From a virus: DNA of 20,602 nucleotides. The stretch lies in IMG/VR virus record IMGVR_UViG_3300032516_000242, positions 1 through 20,602 of that record, one strand, 5' to 3'. The notes beneath the pieces are model-generated. The model was not told the origin of the DNA and did no database searches. It worked only from the letters and a program-made list of their open reading frames with translations. How positions within the stretch are numbered: the first letter of the stretch is position 1; every line of letters begins with the position of its first letter. Made by a program: the position numbers and the translations under genes. Below, in pieces: positions 12,620 to 17,975 of the stretch.

Positions 12620-13078
12620 TTAAGATAATTTTTTGCTCATTCGGTAGAAATCACCAGTTCTTCCTGCTTTTTCGCAGGACTTAATGCTGGCTATATTATT
12701 TACATGAACTAGTCCCGTAATATAATTTATTCCAGCTTCTTTTGTTAACTTTTCTAATTCGATATGACACATGGAATAAACATCCAATCCTCTCCACGCT
12801 GGATCTGTAAAACTTAGCAATATCCAATTTTGTAGAACACCAAATTGATATTTATAATAACATATTCCGCCAATGGGAATTTCATCACATTCAGCCCAAA
12901 TAACTTCAGCTGTGTTGAAGATTCCTACTCCATTTTCTATAGCAAATCCCTTTTCTATTAATTCTGCCGATGCCCTGAGCATTATTGGTGTTGCCCTGCA
13001 TTCTGTAAGTCCGTTGCTGTAGAAGATCTTAGCAATTTTTCCATTCTTAAGAATAGCATCTTCTTTTAGAATTCTCAT
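12620..13078 (-). CDS. GNAT-family N-acetyltransferase 2
   Basis: This is a 152-residue protein. The start at 13078 is preferred because GGGGA (in AATGGGGAAT) lies just upstream; an in-frame ATG at 13093 would add five residues. The fold is indicated by AEVIWAECDEIPIGGICYYK (beta-turn-beta), then SFTDPAWRGLDVYSMCHIEL, where WRGLDVY takes the acetyl-CoA loop position, and ITGLVHVNNIASIKSCEKAG, the typical GNAT motif B with Asn and KAG. It opens the minus operon under a GATAAATA box (13109-13116), mirroring the plus operon. Substrate unknown. Confidence 0.8.
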   Translation of the reverse strand: MRILKEDAILKNGKIAKIFYSNGLTECRATPIMLRASAELIEKGFAIENGVGIFNTAEVIWAECDEIPIGGICYYKYQFGVLQNWILLSFTDPAWRGLDVYSMCHIELEKLTKEAGINYITGLVHVNNIASIKSCEKAGRTGDFYRMSKKLS

Positions 13079-13108
13079 ATGTATATTCCCCATTAAACTA
13101 TGTTTTTA

Positions 13109-13116
13109 TATTTATC
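13109..13116 (-). promoter_or_regulatory. late-promoter-like box GATAAATA (minus strand)
   Basis: GATAAATA read on the minus strand, 30 nt before the GNAT start at 13078 and the only promoter-like signal of the minus operon. It is back-to-back with the plus-strand box at 13181, forming a divergent late-promoter pair. Confidence 0.55.
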
Positions 13117-13180
13117 ACAGTAGAACGGTATATTAAGATATATTTGTATAGGACAGATAACAACACAAGCAACCAATGAT

Positions 13181-13188
13181 GATAAATA
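13181..13188 (+). promoter_or_regulatory. late-promoter-like box GATAAATA for the spanins
   Basis: TGATAAATA is followed by CGGAGA (ribosome site) and ATG at 13208. A late box upstream of a lysis gene pair matches the expected timing and supports the motif as a real promoter. Confidence 0.65.
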
Positions 13189-13207
13189 CAATAACGGAGA
13201 TTATATT

Positions 13208-13594
13208 ATGTGGTTATCATTATTGACAAATAAATATGTTTTAATGGGTATTGCTATTGCTGTACTCGGGGCATACATTTTCTTCTTGAGAAGTAATTTA
13301 CAAACCTGCGAAGCAGAAAAGAAAACACTTGAGGCAGAATTAGCAGTTTCGCAAGCGTCCGTTAAAGGTCTGCAATTGGCAATTACAGAACAGAATTCGG
13401 CAATTGAAAAAATGAAGACTGATGCTGATACCCGTGAAAAATCACATCAGCAAGAAATTACTAAAGCAAAAGTCAAGGCCGATGGATTTAGGAAACAAGC
13501 CGCTGATTTATTGAAAAGAACCATTCCACAAAATGTATCAAGATGCGATGCTGCAAATATTATAATCAATGAGGAGCTTCAGCGTGTTAAATAA
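13208..13594 (+). CDS. i-spanin (Rz-like)
   Basis: This is a 128-residue protein. A short N-terminus is followed by a single transmembrane segment (about residues 10-27, MGIAIAVLGAYIFFL). A long periplasmic coiled coil comes next (CEAEKKTLEAELAVSQASVK through HQQEITKAKVKADGFRKQAA). This N-in, C-out layout is that of Rz, the inner-membrane spanin that disrupts the outer membrane at lysis together with an Rz1 lipoprotein. The overlapping lipoprotein gene at the 3' end confirms the pairing. Good ribosome site CGGAGA; late-type box upstream. Confidence 0.88.
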   Translation: MWLSLLTNKYVLMGIAIAVLGAYIFFLRSNLQTCEAEKKTLEAELAVSQASVKGLQLAITEQNSAIEKMKTDADTREKSHQQEITKAKVKADGFRKQAADLLKRTIPQNVSRCDAANIIINEELQRVK

Positions 13595-13856
13595 ACTTAT
13601 AATTACCGCAATGGTAATTTTTCTGGGTGCCTGTGCTACCGATGGACCTGTAATTAGTACAGTGATTCAGAAGGTTGAAGTACCTATTGCTGTTCCATGT
13701 AAAGCAGAAGTTCCATCTAAGCCAGATTTTAGTTTTGATAAGGCTACCGCTGAACAAGATATATTTGAAAAATCAAAAGCTTTATTGGCAGATAGAAAAT
13801 TACATCTTGGATACGAGGAAGAGCTGTTAGCCGCCTTGGATTCTTGCATCAAATAG
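13584..13856 (+). CDS. o-spanin (Rz1-like lipoprotein)
   Basis: The GTG at 13584 is chosen because GAGGAG lies 8 nt upstream, giving 90 residues beginning MLNKLIITAMVIFLGAC. An ATG at 13569 would add five residues and lose that spacing. The lipobox LGAC places the mature N-terminus at Cys17. The chain has a proline-containing segment (VPIAVPCKAEVPSKPDF) and a helical end. It overlaps the Rz-like gene by 11 nt, an arrangement typical of overlapping Rz/Rz1 pairs. It acts in the outer membrane at the last step of lysis. It ends in TAG. Confidence 0.85.
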   Translation: MLNKLIITAMVIFLGACATDGPVISTVIQKVEVPIAVPCKAEVPSKPDFSFDKATAEQDIFEKSKALLADRKLHLGYEEELLAALDSCIK

Positions 13857-13878
13857 CAATCTAAGCTATACTAAGGTC

Positions 13879-13989
13879 TGAGATATTATTCGACCGTAAA
13901 TGTCGTTAACATGAGTTCGATCGGCTCGTCTGCATACGGGGCTGTAAATAATCATAGGGTGATTTGGTCATCATCCGGATAGTATCTCA
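13879..13989 (+). ncRNA. candidate structured RNA between Rz1 and the RNase P RNA locus
   Basis: TGAGATATTAT (13879-13889) pairs with ATAGTATCTCA (13979-13989), 11 bp with one G-T. Inside are CGAC-CGTAAAT-GTCG (13891-13905), ATGAG/CTCGT (13911-13915 with 13925-13929) around a TTCGATCGG loop, and GGGTGAT-TTGGTC-ATCATCC (13957-13976). The element is a closed multi-branch fold in an otherwise gene-free gap, just upstream of a sigma70-like promoter. No known class is recognised. Confidence 0.45.
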
Positions 13990-13998
13990 ACTAAACAA

Positions 13999-14027
13999 TT
14001 GACAATCATGAAAATAGAAAATATACG
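13999..14027 (+). promoter_or_regulatory. sigma70-like promoter upstream of RNase P RNA
   Basis: TTGACA (13999-14004), 17 nt, TATACG (14022-14027). The -35 is perfect and the -10 has 4 of 6 bases. Transcription would begin near 14034, inside the small ORF, and read into the RNase P RNA. Confidence 0.5.
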
Positions 14028-14193
14028 CAATAGACAGTTACTCGAATGGTATGAATGTTGGGTTAGGGTTAATCACTATGACCCTTTCGAGACCCCACCA
14101 CTCCCACCCTTCGAGAAAGACGATATTGAATATGAACTATTGAGAAGAATGAAAGAATTTGATTACTTGGACAACTGCTGGTCGAAAGATTAG
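14008..14193 (+). CDS. small acidic unknown protein
   Basis: This is a 61-residue protein (MKIENIRNRQLLEWYECW...), rich in aromatic and acidic residues, with PPLPPFEKDDIEYELLRRMK as its most distinctive segment. The composition looks like a real protein. However, the ATG has no Shine-Dalgarno sequence and lies inside the -35/-10 spacer of a predicted promoter, so it would need transcription from upstream. The 3' end overlaps the first 33 nt of the RNase P RNA. An alternative TTG at 13999 exists. It may be real, or a by-product of the RNA locus. Confidence 0.5.
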   Translation: MKIENIRNRQLLEWYECWVRVNHYDPFETPPLPPFEKDDIEYELLRRMKEFDYLDNCWSKD

Positions 14194-14507
14194 AGGTAAG
14201 TTCGGGGCTGCAAAGAACAGGGCTTGTCGCTCTGTGGAAGTATATCTTTAATGTCTGCCATAAAGAAAAGGATGATATGGCCCCTGGTTTTTATGGGTGT
14301 AAGCCTCGAGGAACCCTACACTAGAAGCTCTATACGTTTGTACCACAACGACTCCGCAGCAACACAAACAGAACCCGTTGACGCTGTTCGCCGAGGGTTC
14401 GGGTTGTGGCACCTATGATCCATTTTGAAAGGTGGGGAGGACGGCTAAATACCGTAGATGAATGGTTGTCACCCGTAAGGGCACAGAACCCCGGCTATAG
14501 GGTAATC
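14161..14507 (+). ncRNA. rnpB: RNase P RNA, phage-encoded, divergent
   Basis: This is the catalytic RNA that removes 5' leaders from pre-tRNAs. The 3' conserved region is plain: GTAGATGAATGGTTGTC (14454-14470) and CACAGAACCCCGGCTATAG (14482-14500) match the bacterial AGATGAATGnnTGTC...ACAGAACCCGGCTTA block. The 5' conserved region AGAGGTAAGTTCGGGGCT (14192-14209) matches GAGGAAAGTCCGGGCT. The P4 strands TCGGGG and CCCCGG change together relative to E. coli CCGGG/CCCGG. P1 is GATTACTT (14161-14168) with GGGTAATC (14500-14507). P3 is CTGGTC-GAAA-GATTAG (14178-14193). A long-range pair CCACAAC/GTTGTGG (14343-14349 with 14403-14409) and GAACCC/GGGTTC close the specificity half. GACGGCTAAATACCG precedes the 3' block, as CAAATAG does in bacteria. 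About 347 nt is slightly short. T8 follows at 14511. It fits with maturing the phage tRNA array. Confidence 0.87.
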
Positions 14508-14528
14508 AAATTTTTTTTGGAGATAAAA

Positions 14529-14969
14529 ATGAAATGTAAATTAGCAATGATAGTAATTGTATTATCCCTTACCGGATGTGCAACAAACAATGAACAGAGT
14601 GGTGCATTAATCGGTGCCGTTGCCGGCGGAGTTATCGGACATCAAGTTGGTGGCGGATTCGGCAGAGTTCTCGCAACAGGTGTTGGAGTTATGGTAGGAT
14701 CAATGGTTGGTGGAAATGTTGGTCGACATATGGATAGACAAGACCATACACAAGTAGTAAGGGCACTTGAGACTACTCCGAGTGGACAAGCGTCATCGTG
14801 GAAAAATCCCGATTCTGGAAATCAATATGCTGTAACTCCAACTCGTACATATGAATCGAGTGGTCATCCTTGCCGCGAATATACAACAACTGCATGGATT
14901 GGTGGAAAACAGGAACAGGTATATGGAACTGCATGTCGTCAAGCAGATGGAAGCTGGAAGACAAAATAA
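14529..14969 (+). CDS. glycine-zipper lipoprotein, 17-kDa surface-antigen type
   Basis: This is a 146-residue protein. The start at 14529 has GGAGA 6-10 nt upstream. MKCKLAMIVIVLSLTGCATN is a lipoprotein signal with the modified Cys at 17. Residues about 25-70 form a glycine zipper (SGALIGAVAGGVIGHQVGGG, then VGSMVGGNVGRHMD), which inserts into membranes. The C-terminal part (SGHPCREYTTTAWIGGKQEQ, then YGTACRQADGSWK) matches the surface-antigen domain of proteobacterial 17-kDa antigens. It was probably acquired from a proteobacterial host and may alter the outer membrane. It lies between the RNase P RNA and the release factor; AAGAGG for the next gene overlaps its stop codon. Confidence 0.88.
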   Translation: MKCKLAMIVIVLSLTGCATNNEQSGALIGAVAGGVIGHQVGGGFGRVLATGVGVMVGSMVGGNVGRHMDRQDHTQVVRALETTPSGQASSWKNPDSGNQYAVTPTRTYESSGHPCREYTTTAWIGGKQEQVYGTACRQADGSWKTK

Positions 14970-14977
14970 GAGGTAAT

Positions 14978-15085
14978 ATGAAAAGACTTTTGGAAATTCG
15001 TGCCGCGGAAGGCGGAGAAGATAGTGCCTTATTTACAAAGGATTTAGCACAAGCATACCAACGACATTTTGATCGCGTAGGCTGA
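14978..15085 (+). CDS. RF1-like release factor, N-terminal part ending at in-frame UGA
   Basis: From ATG 14978 (AAGAGGT just upstream), 35 codons read MKRLLEIRAAEGGEDSALFT and KDLAQAYQRHFDRVG, then TGA. LEIRAAEGGEDSALF is the start of the release-factor domain 2 signature (I-E-I-R-A-G-x-G-G-x-E-A-x-L-F in RF1). In bacterial RF1 the residue after this helix is a conserved Trp (GW or RW), exactly where TGA stands. Downstream the same frame continues through 8 codons into the rest of the factor at 15110. The first ~100 residues of normal RF1 (domain 1) are absent. Confidence 0.82.
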   Translation: MKRLLEIRAAEGGEDSALFTKDLAQAYQRHFDRVG

Positions 15086-15109
15086 ATTAATCACTTAGTA
15101 AAGGATACA

Positions 15110-15646
15110 TTGGGTGAAATCTATATAGAAGTATCTGGTATAGATTTATCCAAATTAGAGAATGAAGCAGGTGGTCATCGTATCCAACGAGTTCCGCCCA
15201 CAGAACGTAAAGGTAGAGTTCATACTAGCACCGTGACAGTAGCTATCACTGATCCTGAAATACAGGTAAAAGAGTATAAAGATTCAGACTTTAAGATTGA
15301 ATGGTATAGCGGCACAGGTGCTGGTGGACAGCATCGTAATAAACACCAAAATTCGTGCAGAATAACATATTTGCCCACTGGTCAGACTGCCACGGCACAA
15401 TGTCGTTCACGGCAAAATAGCCAAGAACAGGCGAAAGCAGCACTGTTAGAAACGCTTAATTCACACGCGGATAAAGAGTTTAAGATTGGTATAGATGCTA
15501 ATCGTAGGCAGCAAGTCGGATCTGGTATGCGTGGAGATAAAATTAGAACATACCGTTTTCAAGACGATGTGGTAAAAGATCATATCTCTGGAAAGTCAGC
15601 ATCAGTAAATAAGGTGCTAAAAGGATTTTTTGATTTAATGTGGTAA
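15110..15646 (+). CDS. RF1-like peptide chain release factor, main part (GGQ)
   Basis: This is a 178-residue part in the same frame as the fragment at 14978. GGHRIQRVPPTERKGRVHTS contains a P-x-T tripeptide (residues 29-31) at the codon-reading loop, so it is of RF1 type (UAG/UAA), not the SPF of RF2. GTGAGGQHRNKHQNS (residues 69-83) carries the GGQ that triggers peptidyl-tRNA hydrolysis. RQQVGSGMRGDKIRTYRFQD is the usual domain 4 region, and it ends in LMW. Translation could come from UGA readthrough (about 222 residues in total) or from reinitiation at TTG 15110, which has AAAGGA 5 nt upstream. Either form lacks domain 1, as in some short phage or rescue-type factors. Confidence 0.88.
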   Translation: MGEIYIEVSGIDLSKLENEAGGHRIQRVPPTERKGRVHTSTVTVAITDPEIQVKEYKDSDFKIEWYSGTGAGGQHRNKHQNSCRITYLPTGQTATAQCRSRQNSQEQAKAALLETLNSHADKEFKIGIDANRRQQVGSGMRGDKIRTYRFQDDVVKDHISGKSASVNKVLKGFFDLMW

Positions 15647-15656
15647 GGAGAATAAT

Positions 15657-16163
15657 TTGTCCAATAGCCTGATATTTGCAATTGTAGCAAGTGTGACAAT
15701 TCATTTCTTTGTTTTATTTTATTCAACGCGGATTACTCTAAAAGAACCGCCCAAATCAAATCCTATTGCCGAAACTAAAAAAGATGCCGTAGAAAGAATA
15801 GAGGTTAGATTGCTTCCAAAAGAGCAGGCATTAGAGACATCCGTAATAACAAAGAATGAACTCAGCATAATTCCAAAGAAATCATATCCATCAGATTCAA
15901 GAATCTGTAGTGGTAAGGATAAAGATTATAGAGGCATTGGAATCATATATAATCCTATCACTGGTCTAATATTACATGCTCCGACCTATTATCCTGCCTA
16001 TCAAGCTGGACTGAGAGTAGGTGATATGATTCTTAGTCCTGATACGCCATACACAGACGAAGCATATACTGATATTCAATATATAAGACCGAATGGTGAT
16101 AGTATACGGCAATCAATTCTAAGAATAAAAATTGATAATATTTGTTTCACTGAGGATAAATAG
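15657..16163 (+). CDS. membrane-anchored PDZ-domain protein (TTG start)
   Basis: This 168-residue protein starts at TTG 15657, supported by AAGGAG at 15645-15650. Residues about 4-21 (SLIFAIVASVTIHFFVLF) form an N-terminal anchor. A linker of about 60 residues follows, then a PDZ-type core: GIGIIYNPITGLILHA followed by YPAYQAGLRVGDMILSPDT, the hallmark A-G-L-x-x-G-D-x-I-L strand and helix. The layout resembles type II secretion GspC or regulated periplasmic protease adaptors, but no protease domain is present. It is separated by 10 nt from the release factor, so probably co-transcribed. It ends in TAG, directly before the tmRNA promoter. Confidence 0.78.
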   Translation: MSNSLIFAIVASVTIHFFVLFYSTRITLKEPPKSNPIAETKKDAVERIEVRLLPKEQALETSVITKNELSIIPKKSYPSDSRICSGKDKDYRGIGIIYNPITGLILHAPTYYPAYQAGLRVGDMILSPDTPYTDEAYTDIQYIRPNGDSIRQSILRIKIDNICFTEDK

Positions 16164-16164
16164 G

Positions 16165-16193
16165 TTGACAATATAGCAGTTTTCTGTTATAGT
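16165..16193 (+). promoter_or_regulatory. strong sigma70 promoter for tmRNA
   Basis: TTGACA (16165-16170), a 17-nt spacer, and TATAGT (16188-16193). It is near consensus, with a start predicted near 16200, just upstream of the tmRNA acceptor piece. Confidence 0.88.
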
Positions 16194-16199
16194 TGTATT

Positions 16200-16340
16200 G
16201 TTGGTAGCGAAAGGGGAATGTAAGAGTACCGTATCGTAAGGGTGAAAGCCCCCTAGACCCGGTACCGCCAGCAATTATTGTTGTATGAAGTTGATAAAAA
16301 GAGGTTCCGGACGGGAGTTCGATACTCCCCATCTCCACCA
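16200..16340 (+). ncRNA. ssrA: permuted tmRNA, acceptor piece
   Basis: This half ends in CATCTCC-A-CCA (16330-16340) and carries a T-arm GGGAG-TTCGATA-CTCCC (16313-16329). CATCTCC pairs with GGGGATG at the start of the coding piece (16359-16365), with G-T at pair 3-70, the alanine identity signal required for charging. Because the CCA-bearing half precedes the 5' half, the gene is circularly permuted, as in alphaproteobacteria, cyanobacteria and some betaproteobacteria. Bases 16341-16358 are the intervening loop, with CCGTA/TACGG (16346-16360), removed to give two RNAs. The 5' end is placed from the promoter and is approximate. Confidence 0.87.
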
Positions 16341-16358
16341 ATTAACCGTACCAGATAC

Positions 16359-16572
16359 GGGGATGAAATGGCTTCGACGGGGCAATGAGTATTGAGATGG
16401 ACAACACGGTAGGCGATGACCGTAAATCAAGCAAAACTCGTAAATGCAAACGCAAATACAACCGAGACAGTAGCACTTGACCTATCAGCTTTGGCTGACA
16501 GCGATATGATGCTTCTAGCTGCCTAAGAAACAGCAGTCTCCGGGGTAGGATATACCTTGTAAACCAAAACAC
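16359..16572 (+). ncRNA. ssrA: permuted tmRNA, coding piece with tag
   Basis: GGGGATGAAATGGCTTCGAC (16359-16378) is the classic tmRNA 5' end. An ACGGT/ACCGT hairpin (about 16405-16423) may be part of the first pseudoknot. The open tag frame begins with GCA at 16446 and ends in TAA at 16524-16526. In ribosome rescue this RNA enters stalled ribosomes with SmpB (not seen here) and adds a degradation tag. The 3' end is not precise; the piece ends before the terminator at 16573. Confidence 0.87.
16446..16526 (+). other. tmRNA proteolysis-tag reading frame
   Basis: There are 26 sense codons: ANANTTETVALDLSALAD then SDMMLLAA, then TAA. It ends in LLAA, fitting the hydrophobic LAA-type C-terminal degron. 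It is longer than most bacterial tags (roughly 8-15, some longer). The first codon GCA (Ala) fits a normal resume codon; the exact resume point is inferred. Confidence 0.7.
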
Positions 16573-16598
16573 CATGGGCCTTCGGGCCCATTTTCTTT
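16573..16598 (+). terminator. rho-independent terminator after tmRNA
   Basis: ATGGGCC-TTCG-GGCCCAT is a 7-bp stem with a stable TTCG tetraloop, followed by TTTCTTTT. Confidence 0.95.
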
Positions 16599-16617
16599 TA
16601 CAAAATTATTTGTGAGA

Positions 16618-16625
16618 GATAAATA
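16618..16625 (+). promoter_or_regulatory. late-promoter-like box GATAAATA with structured leader
   Basis: GATAAATA lies 78 nt before the ATG at 16704. The leader holds GCCCA-ATCGG-TGGGC (16631-16645) and ACAGACT/AGTCTGT (16651-16657 with 16677-16683). GCAC/GTGC (16644-16647 with 16684-16687) would extend the second stem at the expense of the first. Confidence 0.5.
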
Positions 16626-16703
16626 CTTTTGCCCAATCGGTGGGCACCTAACAGACTTTAACAATTTTGAGCACTTAGTCTGTGTGCTGTAAGAAAGGAA
16701 AAC

Positions 16704-17672
16704 ATGATGTATCAAAACAAATTCGTCGTCGCTATTAAATCTGGCGGCAAAATTCTCAGAGAAGCAAAAGACCTAGTCGCATTACCATTTGGAAGCGAAT
16801 TCAGCGTCTTGGTTAAAAATCTCAACTCACGTAGAGCAAAATTTACCTTACACATTGATGGACAAGATGTCCTGGGTGGACAAGAAATTATTGTTGACGC
16901 AAACAATGAAGTTGAAATGAAGCGTTTTATCCGCAACGGAAATATGAATGAAGGTAATGCCTTTAAGTTCATTGAGCGCACAGCAGCAATTGAAGATGGT
17001 CCTCGTGGAATCAAAATGGATGACGGTGTAGTCCGTGTTGAGTTTTGGTTTGAGCAAGAGGCACCGGTTGTAACAACAACCTATCATCGTGATGTTTGGT
17101 GGGATGAGTATTATCGTAGTCCGAGATATTTCTACAAACTCCCGTATTATTATACCGATGGTCCAATCTATGGTTCCATTACTAGTACAGCAGGTGATCT
17201 CCAAAATGTAAAACTTGGATCAACTGCGGTAAAATCTAATGGTATTATGCGAGGTGCGGGCGTCGGCGGTAATGCTACACAGACAATGAACAATGTATTT
17301 GCGGCTAACGCATCTAACTCATCCGCAACCATTAGTGGATCTTTAAAAGAAGCTGCCGCATCATATAATTCAGCAACAATGGATGGTTTTTCAACAGAGA
17401 CTGTTCCACAGGCCGATGTAACAGTTACCAACGATGTTGGTATTACTGTACCAGGTTCGAAGGTTGAACAAAAGTTCCACTCTGTATATGGATTCAAAGC
17501 TGAATCACAATCGCATGTTATTGTAATCAGATTAGCTGGACGTTCAGGAGCAATCAACATTGTTGCTCCAGTCACGGTCAAAACTAATGCAAAATGTGAA
17601 ACCTGTGGTAAGACCAATAAACATTATGCAAGATTTTGCATTGATTGTGGAACAAGTCTGCGATTAGTCTAA
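16704..17672 (+). CDS. phage protein with C-terminal zinc ribbon, unknown role
   Basis: This is a 322-residue protein. The start at 16704 follows AAGGAA; a second ATG is next to it. The N-terminal ~125 residues form a beta-rich domain (YQNKFVVAIKSGGKILREAK, LPFGSEFSVLVKNLNSRRAK, later DGVVRVEFWFEQEA). The middle is rich in Tyr, then in Ser, Ala, Thr and Asn (low complexity). The C-terminus CETCGK...FCIDCG (Cys298, 301, 312, 315) is a treble-clef or ribbon zinc site. This domain order suggests a surface or structural phage protein with a metal-stabilised tail, but no function is known to me. It has a late-type promoter and a structured leader; the next gene overlaps it by one base. Confidence 0.8.
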   Translation: MMYQNKFVVAIKSGGKILREAKDLVALPFGSEFSVLVKNLNSRRAKFTLHIDGQDVLGGQEIIVDANNEVEMKRFIRNGNMNEGNAFKFIERTAAIEDGPRGIKMDDGVVRVEFWFEQEAPVVTTTYHRDVWWDEYYRSPRYFYKLPYYYTDGPIYGSITSTAGDLQNVKLGSTAVKSNGIMRGAGVGGNATQTMNNVFAANASNSSATISGSLKEAAASYNSATMDGFSTETVPQADVTVTNDVGITVPGSKVEQKFHSVYGFKAESQSHVIVIRLAGRSGAINIVAPVTVKTNAKCETCGKTNKHYARFCIDCGTSLRLV

Positions 17673-17929
17673 TGAAATATACAATATACACTTCATCCAT
17701 TGCGCATGATAATGTATTAGACACATTAATCGCCTATGGTGCCCAGATATTACATATCAATAGATATACCTATGGTAAGAAATTAATGGTTCCACATTAT
17801 GATGTAGATGTGGATGAAGATTGTATATTTGAATTAAAGGAAAGATTTAATCAGGAAATACTTATATTTGAATATAATAATAGAGCATTTGAATGCTTAT
17901 TATTCAGTCAAAATTGTAAGAACTGGTGA
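17672..17929 (+). CDS. small unknown protein coupled to zinc-ribbon gene
   Basis: This is an 85-residue acidic protein (MKYTIYTSSIAHDNVLDTLI...). The start ATG overlaps the preceding TAA (TAATG), so translation is probably coupled; a longer frame into the upstream gene would be out of its context. There is one strand-rich core (KKLMVPHYDVDVDEDCIFEL) and three Cys. No motif is recognised. It ends in TGA, 1 nt before the sigma70 promoter at 17931. Confidence 0.68.
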   Translation: MKYTIYTSSIAHDNVLDTLIAYGAQILHINRYTYGKKLMVPHYDVDVDEDCIFELKERFNQEILIFEYNNRAFECLLFSQNCKNW

Positions 17930-17930
17930 C

Positions 17931-17959
17931 TTGACAAGCAAAGCCATTATTGTTAAAGT
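17931..17959 (+). promoter_or_regulatory. sigma70-like promoter with flanking dyad
   Basis: TTGACA (17931-17936), 17 nt, TAAAGT (17954-17959). The arms AAGCCA (17941-17946) and TGGCTT (17962-17967) flank the -10 box and could be an operator. Transcription would start near 17966, leading into the structured leader. Confidence 0.6.
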
Positions 17960-17975
17960 AGTGGCTTGTTAGAGA

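Noticed and set aside
13569-13583. ATG 13569 as the Rz1 start
   Set aside because: GAGGAG overlaps and follows that ATG and is correctly spaced for the GTG at 13584, which also gives a normal lipoprotein signal.
14978-15646. Programmed +1 frameshift as in RF2
   Set aside because: Both halves lie in the same frame and there is no CUUUGA-type slippery site; only readthrough or reinitiation fits.
16147-16715. Minus-strand ORFs over the tmRNA region
   Set aside because: They are antisense to the tmRNA pieces and terminator, which explain the sequence fully.
17168-17617. Minus-strand 149-codon ORF opposite the zinc-ribbon gene
   Set aside because: The plus strand has a ribosome site, a domain structure and a coupled downstream gene; the antisense frame is a codon-bias shadow.
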